This document shows positions 9,087-15,464 of a stretch of DNA of 64,000 nt, one piece after another. This DNA comes from Novosphingobium ovatum. Lineage in GTDB: Bacteria; Pseudomonadota; Alphaproteobacteria; Sphingomonadales; Sphingomonadaceae. A program made the position numbers and the translations under genes. The stretch's first letter is position 1. The number at the start of each line of letters is the position of its first letter. The DNA lies in the NCBI RefSeq assembly GCF_009909235.1, contig NZ_JAAAPO010000007.1, forward strand, positions 62,001-126,000, read 5' to 3'. The notes beneath the pieces were generated by a model. That model was given only the letters and a program-made list of their open reading frames with translations. It made no database searches and had not been told where the DNA came from.

Positions 9087-9788
9087 GTGACCCAGCCCAC
9101 CCCGCTGATGCCGCATGCAACGGCTTCGTGGCTTGTCGACAACACCGCGCTGACCTTTGAGCAGATTGCCGATTTCTGCGGCCTGCACATGCTGGAGGTT
9201 CAGGCGATGGCCGATGACCTGACCAGCGCCAAATATACCGGCCGCGATCCGCTGCGTTCGGGCGAGCTGACCAGCACCGAGATCGACAAGGGCCAGGCCG
9301 ACCCGGCCTATCGCCTGAAGATGCAAAAGGCGCCGGTCAACGTCAGCCGCACCAAGGGCCCGCGTTACACCCCGGTGTCCAAGCGTCAGGACAAGCCCGA
9401 TGGCATCGCCTGGATCCTGCGCAACCACCCCGAGGTGTCGGACGCGCAGATCAGCAAGCTGATCGGCACCACCCGCAACACCATCGCCGCCATCCGTGAC
9501 CGCAGCCACTGGAACATCAACAACATCACCGCCAAGGATCCGGTGACGTTGGGCCTGTGTTCGCAGCGCGAGCTGGACATGATGGTGGCCAAGGCCGCCA
9601 AGGGCATGCCCGACGAGGACAATGTGGACGATACCCGTCTGGGCAACGACCGCGAGGCCTTGATCGAGGAACTGCGCGCCGCGCGTGAGGCACAGGCCCG
9701 CGCCGCCAGCGAAGCCGCCCAGGAGGCCGAGGCCGCCGCCTGGTTGCAGGCCCGCCGCGCGGCTGAGGCCGCCGAAGGCAACGACTGA
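9087..9788 (+). CDS. trcR: Cell cycle transcriptional regulator TrcR (DUF1013 family)
   Basis: A 233-residue DUF1013 protein, named TrcR in Caulobacter, where it associates with RNA polymerase and influences cell-cycle transcription. The conserved N-terminus LMPHATASWLVDNTALTF is followed by a helix-turn-helix-like region (WILRNHPEVSDAQISKLIG, TRNTIAAIRDRSHWN). The last ~70 residues are an Ala/Glu-rich, probably coiled-coil tail. The start is GTG at 9087, with GGAGAG 7 bases upstream; the in-frame region above it does not resemble the family. It stands alone between two terminators. Confidence 0.87.
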   Translation: MTQPTPLMPHATASWLVDNTALTFEQIADFCGLHMLEVQAMADDLTSAKYTGRDPLRSGELTSTEIDKGQADPAYRLKMQKAPVNVSRTKGPRYTPVSKRQDKPDGIAWILRNHPEVSDAQISKLIGTTRNTIAAIRDRSHWNINNITAKDPVTLGLCSQRELDMMVAKAAKGMPDEDNVDDTRLGNDREALIEELRAAREAQARAASEAAQEAEAAAWLQARRAAEAAEGND

Positions 9789-9810
9789 TACCTATCCCAA
9801 GCGAGGGACA

Positions 9811-9845
9811 AAAGGCCGGTTTCCCCATGGGGAGGCCGGCCTTTT
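9811..9845 (+). terminator. Rho-independent terminator after trcR
   Basis: AAAGGCCGG (9811-9819) pairs with CCGGCCTTT across a loop that itself holds CCCCATGGGG; a TTTT tract closes it. Confidence 0.8.
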
Positions 9846-9912
9846 CAATGAGGGGCATTGTCAACGCGGACAGGCCGATCTGCGCCTTGGGCCAGTTGCG
9901 CAAAGGGCGATG

Positions 9913-9926
9913 TTGACGCCAATCAA
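9913..9926. promoter_or_regulatory. FNR/FixK-type box upstream of truncated haemoglobin gene
   Basis: TTGAC-GCCA-ATCAA matches the FNR/FixK/Dnr consensus TTGAT-N4-ATCAA in 9 of 10 specified bases. Its centre is about 87 bases before the TTG start at 10007. A start of transcription near 9960 would put it at the classical -41.5 position. This suggests induction by low oxygen or nitric oxide; inferred from sequence only. Confidence 0.6.
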
Positions 9927-10006
9927 TCCCCCCGCCCCCAGCCTTTGCTAGCCATCATCGACAAAGCGTCCGCTGACGGGCGCAGATCCGAATCGGGAGA
10001 TTGACC

Positions 10007-10432
10007 TTGTCCGACGCCGCCGCCCCCGCTGAAACGGCCACCCAGACCGCGCCCAAACCGATCCCGCCCTTTGTCCGGCTGGGCGGCGCGCCAGTGATCA
10101 GCGCGATCGTCGATCAGTTCTATGACCTGATGGAAAATGACCCCGCCTATGCCGAATTGCGCGCGATGCACGCGCCCGATCTGGCCCCGATGCGCACCAG
10201 CCTCAAAGGGTTCCTGACCGGCTGGGCCGGCGGCCCGCGCGACTGGTTCGACGCCAATCCCGGCCGCTGCATGATGAGCATGCATTCCGGCTTTACCATT
10301 TCCGACCAGACCGCCGGGCAATGGGCACAGGCCATGCGCCGCGCGATCGAATCGGTCGCCACCGCCGATCAGCAAATGGCCAAGGCGATGGCTGGCGTGC
10401 TCGAGGAACTGGCGATGGGGATGGCGCGCTAA
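10007..10432 (+). CDS. Group II truncated haemoglobin
   Basis: A 141-residue 2-on-2 globin of the group II (GlbO-like) type, which binds O2 and NO and often serves nitrosative or microaerobic stress. Visible are the A/B helices (PPFVRLGGAPVISAIVDQFY), the E-F region FLTGWAGGPRDWF, the proximal histidine in MMSMHSGFTI and the group-typical G-helix tryptophan in GQWAQAMRRAI. The TTG at 10007 has GGGAGA six bases upstream; the in-frame TTG at 10001 would sit directly against that site and is rejected. The upstream FNR-like box fits the role. Confidence 0.88.
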   Translation: MSDAAAPAETATQTAPKPIPPFVRLGGAPVISAIVDQFYDLMENDPAYAELRAMHAPDLAPMRTSLKGFLTGWAGGPRDWFDANPGRCMMSMHSGFTISDQTAGQWAQAMRRAIESVATADQQMAKAMAGVLEELAMGMAR

Positions 10433-10470
10433 CACGCGATGGCTTGCCTTGGCCCGTGGGCCGGGGCAGC

Positions 10471-11133
10471 ATGGCCGCCATGCACCAGATGGACGGCAAG
10501 AGGCAGGCAATGGCGGTAGCGCTGGCGGCGCTGGCCGGTTTCGTCGATGCCAGCGGGTTTATCGCCAATGGTGGCTATTTCCTGTCCTTCATGTCGGGCA
10601 ACACCACGCGCCTGGCGGTGGATCTGGCGCGCGCGCCGGGAATGGCGCTGGTGCCGCTGGGGTTGATCGCGGGCTTTGTCGGCGGGGTGGCCTTGGGCGC
10701 GCTGGTGTCGGGCTGGGCGGGCGCGCGGCGCAAGGCGGCGGTGCTGGGGCTGGTGACGGGGCTGTTGCTGACGGGCGCCTTGGCCGAAATGGCGCAGATC
10801 CGGGCCGTAGCGCAAGGCGCGATGGTGCTGGCGATGGGGGCGATGAACGCCACCTTCCTGCGCGATGGGCGGGTCGGCGTCGGGGTCACCTATATGACCG
10901 GCGCGCTGGTGCGGATCGGACTGGGGCTGGCGCAACGGCTGCGCGGCGAACGCGATCCGGGCGCGGGTGCGGCATTGCGCCTATGGGCGGGGCTGGCGGT
11001 GGGCGGCATCACCGGCGCGGCCTGCTGGATGTGGCTGGGCATGGTGACGCTGTGGCTGGCGGCGGGATGGGCCGGGCTGATGGCGATCATCGCCCATCGC
11101 TGGATCGCACCCGACCGCACCCCCATCGCCTGA
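10471..11133 (+). CDS. DUF1275 (YoaK-like) integral membrane protein
   Basis: A 220-residue polytopic protein with about six membrane helices and the DUF1275 signature near the N-terminus: AALAGFVDASGFIANGGYFLSFMSGNTTR. GAMNATFLRDG and TYMTGALVRIG are also typical. Function of the family is unknown; a transporter-like role is often assumed. The ATG at 10471 has GGGGC upstream; earlier in-frame codons run into the globin gene. Convergent with the DUF167 gene, four bases apart. Confidence 0.83.
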   Translation: MAAMHQMDGKRQAMAVALAALAGFVDASGFIANGGYFLSFMSGNTTRLAVDLARAPGMALVPLGLIAGFVGGVALGALVSGWAGARRKAAVLGLVTGLLLTGALAEMAQIRAVAQGAMVLAMGAMNATFLRDGRVGVGVTYMTGALVRIGLGLAQRLRGERDPGAGAALRLWAGLAVGGITGAACWMWLGMVTLWLAAGWAGLMAIIAHRWIAPDRTPIA

Positions 11134-11137
11134 CGCG

Positions 11138-11419
11138 CTAAACCTCGACCGACAGCAGTTTCTCGCGCGAGGTCGCCCCGCGCAACAGCCGCAAGCGTGA
11201 GGCCGCCACGCCCAGCCCCTGCGCCACCAGAGCGATCACGGCCTCGGTCGCCTTGCCATCCTCGGGCTTGGCGCGCACCTTGACCAGCACGCGGGTGCCG
11301 TCGATCTCGATCCCCTCGCTGCGCGCGCCGGGGGTGACACGCACCGCCAAACGCCCCTCGGTATCGATCAGCGCGCGGATGGCATCGGCGGGCGGCAGAT
11401 CAGCCTTGGGCCGCGCCAT
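11138..11419 (-). CDS. DUF167 (YggU) family protein
   Basis: A 93-residue YggU/DUF167 protein: RLAVRVTPGARSEGI, then VKVRAKPEDGKATEAVIALVAQGLGV and RLLRGATSREKLL, which is essentially the whole domain. Function unknown. The ATG at 11419 overlaps the 3' end of the gamma carbonic anhydrase gene by 20 bases. Upstream in-frame Met codons would lie deep within that gene. Last gene of the hemB-GNAT-carbonic anhydrase-DUF167 run. Confidence 0.85.
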   Translation of the reverse strand: MARPKADLPPADAIRALIDTEGRLAVRVTPGARSEGIEIDGTRVLVKVRAKPEDGKATEAVIALVAQGLGVAASRLRLLRGATSREKLLSVEV

Positions 11420-11978
11420 CGGCCAGTTCCAAATTCGCCTTGTGCGCCTGTCCTGCCCGCACATAGGCGGCCACGCCCGCCTGCATCTCGGCCAATTGGG
11501 CATCATTCAACGCGCGGGCCATGGCGGCGGGGCGGCCAATCCACATCTCGCGCATCGGAATCGTCTTGCCCGGCGCCAACAGCGCGCCCGCCGCCAGCAT
11601 CGCGTCGGACGAGACCGTACAGCCATCCATCACGATCGCCCCCAGCCCGACAAACGACCGATCCTCCAGAACGCAGCCGTGGATCATCGCCATATGCCCG
11701 ATCAGCACATCATCGCCGATGATCGTGGGAAAACCTTCCGGCCGTTTGGGTTTGGGGCTGTCGCAATGGACCACCGTGCCGTCCTGAATATTGGTGCGCG
11801 CGCCGATACGGATGCGGTTGGCGTCCCCCCGGATGACGCAATTGTACCAGATGGACGATTCCGCCCCGATCTCCACATCACCGATGATCCGGCACCCCGG
11901 CGCGATAAAGGCGCTGGGGTGAATGCGGGGCCAGATGCCGTTGAACGGGGCGATGGTGATGTCGGTACGGGCGGTCAT
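11400..11978 (-). CDS. Gamma carbonic anhydrase family protein
   Basis: A 192-residue left-handed beta-helix protein of the gamma-CA/PaaY/YrdA group. Hexapeptide repeats run from GCRIIGDVEIGAESSIWYN onward. The metal-binding histidines are visible in VVHCDS and GHMAMIHGC. Family members are zinc enzymes or trimeric scaffolds; activity on CO2 is not certain. The ATG at 11978 overlaps the stop of the GNAT gene (ATGA), which fixes the start and implies coupling. Its C-terminal helix is typical. Confidence 0.9.
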   Translation of the reverse strand: MTARTDITIAPFNGIWPRIHPSAFIAPGCRIIGDVEIGAESSIWYNCVIRGDANRIRIGARTNIQDGTVVHCDSPKPKRPEGFPTIIGDDVLIGHMAMIHGCVLEDRSFVGLGAIVMDGCTVSSDAMLAAGALLAPGKTIPMREMWIGRPAAMARALNDAQLAEMQAGVAAYVRAGQAHKANLELADGAAQG

Positions 11979-12532
11979 GGCTGGCTTTCTTCCCATTGCT
12001 GTCGCGTCAGGCGATAGGCGATCACATCGGCCAGATCGCCAGTAAAGCGCGTATCGCAAAAATCGAGTTCGGGCGCACGGACCATGCCCAACCGCCGCAT
12101 CAGCGTTGCGCTGGCCACATTGCCCGTGACGGTGATGGCATGGATGACGGGCGCGGCAAACTGGCCAAAACCGGCGGCCAGCGAGGCCTGCGCCGCCTCC
12201 CGCGCATAGCCCTGCCCCCAGGCGTCCTGCCGCAAGCGCCAACCGATCTCGAACGCGCCCATAAAGGTGCAGTCAGGCGCGTTCCCGCGCTTCAGCCCGC
12301 AAAAGCCCAGAATGTCGCCATCCGCCTTGCGCTCGACCAGCCAGAAGCAATGGCCATGGGCCGCGGCGCATTCCTGAAAACGGGCCAGCATCATGGCGTA
12401 ATGGGCATCATCCTGCACCCCGCCCAGCCAGCGCATCACCTCTGGCGTGTTGGTGTGCCGGACAAACGCCGCCAGATCGCCATCGCGCCAATCGCGCAGG
12501 ATCAGCCGGTCCGTTTCCAGCCGAAAGCTCAC
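11975..12532 (-). CDS. GNAT family N-acetyltransferase (RimJ/RimL-like)
   Basis: A 185-residue acetyltransferase: the N-terminal strand FRLETDRLILRDWRDGDLAAF is the RimJ/RimL-like signature, and the acetyl-CoA loop follows as QDAWGQGYAREAA. GNVASATLMRRLGM is the typical distal motif. The substrate cannot be told. The start is GTG at 12532, overlapping the hemB stop by four bases (GTGA), which gives the family-typical N-terminus; an upstream ATG lies inside hemB and is rejected. Confidence 0.87.
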   Translation of the reverse strand: MSFRLETDRLILRDWRDGDLAAFVRHTNTPEVMRWLGGVQDDAHYAMMLARFQECAAAHGHCFWLVERKADGDILGFCGLKRGNAPDCTFMGAFEIGWRLRQDAWGQGYAREAAQASLAAGFGQFAAPVIHAITVTGNVASATLMRRLGMVRAPELDFCDTRFTGDLADVIAYRLTRQQWEESQP

Positions 12533-13536
12533 GCCCCCATCAGCCGCGCCGCATGCGCCGCGTGATAGGTCAGCACGCCGCTGCAACCGGCGCGCTTGAA
12601 CGCCAGCAGCGTTTCCAGCACCAGCGCGTCACGCTCGCCACCTCCGGCGGCCACGACCGCCTCGATCATCGCGTATTCGCCCGACACCTGATAGGCATAG
12701 ACCGGCACGCCAAACTGGTCCTTTACCCGACGGGCAATGTCCAGATAGGGCAGGCCGGGCTTGACCATGACGCTGTCGGCGCCCTCGGCCAGATCGATCG
12801 CCACCTCGCGCAGGGCTTCCTCGGCGTTGGCCGGGTCCATCTGATAGGTCTTCTTGTTACCCTTCAGCAGCCCGCGCGAACCGACCGCATCGCGGAACGG
12901 GCCATAAAACGCGCTGGCATATTTGGCGGCATAGGACATGATCTGGGCGTTGTGGTGGCCATCGCCCTCCAGCGCGGCGCGGATCAGGGCGATGCGGCCA
13001 TCCATCATGTCGGACGGCGCGATGATGTCCGCCCCGGCGGCGGCCTGATTGAGCGATTGGCCCACCAGCATCTCGACCGTGGCGTCGTTCAACACATAGC
13101 CCGCCTCGTCGATCAGCCCGTCCTGGCCATGGCTGGTATAGGGGTCCAGCGCCACATCGGTCAGCAGGCCGATTGTCTCGCCACAGGCGTCCTTGATCGC
13201 GCGGATGGCGCGGCACATCAGATTGTCGGGGTTCAGCGCTTCCCTGGCGTCCTCGCTGCGGCGTTCGGGCTGGGTATTGGGGAACAATGCCAGACAGGGA
13301 ATTCCCAGCGCCACCGCCTCCTTGGCCCGCGCGACGATGCCATCGACCGACCAGCGCGACACGCCCGGAAGGCTGGCGATGGGCTCCTCCACCCCCTGCC
13401 CTTCGGTGATGAACAAAGGCCAGATCAGATCGGCCGGCGTCAGGACGGTTTCGCGGTGCATCGCGCGGCTCCACGCGGTGGCACGGGTGCGGCGCAGGCG
13501 AAGCGCCGGGAACGGCGCGGGAATGGTCTGGGTCAT
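12529..13536 (-). CDS. hemB: Delta-aminolevulinic acid dehydratase (porphobilinogen synthase)
   Basis: Condenses two 5-aminolevulinate molecules into porphobilinogen in haem synthesis. The 335 residues contain both active-site lysine regions, AKYASAFYGPFRDA and MVKPGLPYLD. The metal-switch sequence reads TDVALDPYTSHGQDG, with aspartates in place of the zinc-type cysteines, so this is predicted to be a Mg/K-dependent enzyme, as is usual in alphaproteobacteria. It leads a tightly packed minus-strand run with GNAT, gamma-CA and DUF167 genes. hemE and hemJ lie 22 kb away near the origin. Confidence 0.96.
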   Translation of the reverse strand: MTQTIPAPFPALRLRRTRATAWSRAMHRETVLTPADLIWPLFITEGQGVEEPIASLPGVSRWSVDGIVARAKEAVALGIPCLALFPNTQPERRSEDAREALNPDNLMCRAIRAIKDACGETIGLLTDVALDPYTSHGQDGLIDEAGYVLNDATVEMLVGQSLNQAAAGADIIAPSDMMDGRIALIRAALEGDGHHNAQIMSYAAKYASAFYGPFRDAVGSRGLLKGNKKTYQMDPANAEEALREVAIDLAEGADSVMVKPGLPYLDIARRVKDQFGVPVYAYQVSGEYAMIEAVVAAGGGERDALVLETLLAFKRAGCSGVLTYHAAHAARLMGA

Positions 13537-13607
13537 GGGGTCAGGGTGTTAGCCCCAAGGGCCACGCCCGAAAAGAGGGCAGATCGCCCCGTTCACGCAG
13601 CGGAAGA

Positions 13608-15359
13608 TCAGCGGGGCGCGCCCACCGGGCCAAGGGCCGCGCCGGGGCCAACGCGCAACACCTGCGCCAATGCCGCGCGGAAGGCGGCCAGTTGCGCCTT
13701 GTCCACGCCCGCATGGACGGTGAAACGCAGGCTCATGGGATCAATCGAAGCGCCATCGCGGAACACTTCGTAATGCAGGTGCGGGCCGGTCGACAGGCCG
13801 GTCGAGCCGACATAGCCGATCACCTGCCCCGCGCGCACGCGCATGCCCCCACCCACGGCAAAGCGGCTGAGATGGCCATAGCCGGTCGCCAGCGCCCCGC
13901 CATGCTCCAGCCGGATGTAATTGCCATGTCCGCCATGTGGGCCAACGAAATTCACCACGCCATCAGCCACGGCATAGACCGGCGCCCCCCAGGGCGCGGC
14001 CAGATCGGTGCCCGAATGCATCCGCGTATAGCCCAGCACCGGGTGATAGCGCAGTCCGTAATTGCTGGTGATCCGCGCGCCCGCCACCGGCATCACCAGC
14101 GCATTGCGGGTGCGTTCCTCGGTCATGTTGGCGGCGTTGAACAATTGCCCGTCCGGGCCAAAACGCAGCAATTGCGCGCGCGGGCGGCCGTCTTCCTCGA
14201 TCCCGGCATACAGCAGATCGCCCACCTCGGTTTCGCCGCTGGCGGTGCGGCGATAGGCAACGATCAGATCAAAGGTCGCCCCTTGCCGCAGATCGTCCAG
14301 CGAGAGATGCGCGTCCACCGCCTGCAAATATTGCTGAATCGCCCGCAAAGGCGCACCCGCCGCCCGCGCCGATTGGTACAGGCTGCCGCCGATCACCCCG
14401 CGAATGCGCAAAGGCGTCGCATCCACCGGAATCGGTTGGCGGATCACCTGCCATTGATCGCCATGACGCACCACGGCCAGATTCAGGTCAAACCGCGCGC
14501 GAAAACGCGCCGATTCCAGCGCGCGCGGCATCCCCGGCGCGTCATGGCGGCCCAGAGTCAGATCAAACCGCGTGCCCGGCGCGATCGCGTCGGGATTGAT
14601 TTCGGGCGAGATCAGACGGGCCAATTGCATGGCATCGCCACTCCCCACGCCCGCCCGCTGCAACATGCCGATCAGCGAATCGCCTTCGGACAGGGTGGCC
14701 AGCGTCTGGATGCGCGGGCGATCCGGCATGACGGCCAACAGGCGAACGTCCGCCGTCGGCCCCATCCGCGCGCCCACATCTGCGCCATAGGCCAGCGGCA
14801 GGATGGTGTTCAGCCGGTATTGCGCCGCCGAATCGGGCAAAGTCACACTGGCCGCTCCAGCCACCATCGGGCGAAAGCTGGGCGTCATGCTGATCGCGGC
14901 CAGCGCGCAGGACAGCATCACCCCCAGCCCGCGATACCAGCGCGCCGTACCGATTCCCTCGCTCAGGTCGCGGGCATAGTCGATGGCGTTGAAACGATCG
15001 GCCAGACGTTGCGCCACAACGCCCGCCCGCGCGGCCAGCGGCGTGCCGATGCGCCGCGCATGTGCGGTGGCCTGTTGCGTGGCCCGCGCCCGGCGGGTGT
15101 TCCACTGGTGCCAGACCGGGGCGGCCCGAACCGCCATATGTGCCTGCACCCGCGTCCACACCGGCATTACCCGGTCATGCAGCGCCACCACCGCCAGCAC
15201 GGGCAGAGGCAGCGTCCAGCCCTGATATTCGGGCATCGGCGGCAACAGCACCGTTGCCCCGCGCCCAGTGCCCACCGCCCCCGCATGGCCAAACACCGCG
15301 CGGATCAGCGCGGGATCGGCCTGTAGCGGCGTGCCTTCGATCTGGCGGTATGCGTACAA
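13608..15359 (-). CDS. M23 family metallopeptidase with large N-terminal region
   Basis: About 583 residues, probable envelope endopeptidase. A short hydrophobic segment near residue 140 (WYRGLGVMLSCALAAIS) may anchor it. The middle region (200-420) resembles the substrate-blocking regions of DipM/OapA-like LytM proteins. The C-terminal M23 domain keeps its zinc ligands in MHSGTDLAAPWG and HLHYEVF. The start is uncertain: TTG at 15359 has AGAGG six bases upstream and gives MYAYRQIEGT. The reading frame stays open far upstream, but there it runs antisense to the helicase gene. Divergent from the helicase gene. Confidence 0.82.
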   Translation of the reverse strand: MYAYRQIEGTPLQADPALIRAVFGHAGAVGTGRGATVLLPPMPEYQGWTLPLPVLAVVALHDRVMPVWTRVQAHMAVRAAPVWHQWNTRRARATQQATAHARRIGTPLAARAGVVAQRLADRFNAIDYARDLSEGIGTARWYRGLGVMLSCALAAISMTPSFRPMVAGAASVTLPDSAAQYRLNTILPLAYGADVGARMGPTADVRLLAVMPDRPRIQTLATLSEGDSLIGMLQRAGVGSGDAMQLARLISPEINPDAIAPGTRFDLTLGRHDAPGMPRALESARFRARFDLNLAVVRHGDQWQVIRQPIPVDATPLRIRGVIGGSLYQSARAAGAPLRAIQQYLQAVDAHLSLDDLRQGATFDLIVAYRRTASGETEVGDLLYAGIEEDGRPRAQLLRFGPDGQLFNAANMTEERTRNALVMPVAGARITSNYGLRYHPVLGYTRMHSGTDLAAPWGAPVYAVADGVVNFVGPHGGHGNYIRLEHGGALATGYGHLSRFAVGGGMRVRAGQVIGYVGSTGLSTGPHLHYEVFRDGASIDPMSLRFTVHAGVDKAQLAAFRAALAQVLRVGPGAALGPVGAPR

Positions 15360-15412
15360 GAATCGCCTCTGGGCAAAGGTAAATGTTTCCTCACCCTCCT
15401 GAACCGACAAGG

Positions 15413-15427
15413 TTAACCATTGCCTAA
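15413..15427. promoter_or_regulatory. CtrA-like box (TTAA-N7-CTAA)
   Basis: TTAACCATTGCCTAA matches the CtrA consensus TTAA-N7-TTAA with one mismatch. It lies between the divergent M23 peptidase and helicase genes, about 40-55 bases from each predicted start. Binding is unproven, but a cell-cycle input to a wall hydrolase would make sense. Confidence 0.4.
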
Positions 15428-15464
15428 ATCCGGTCCGCCACAGGGGTTTTCCGCAGGGTTGCCC

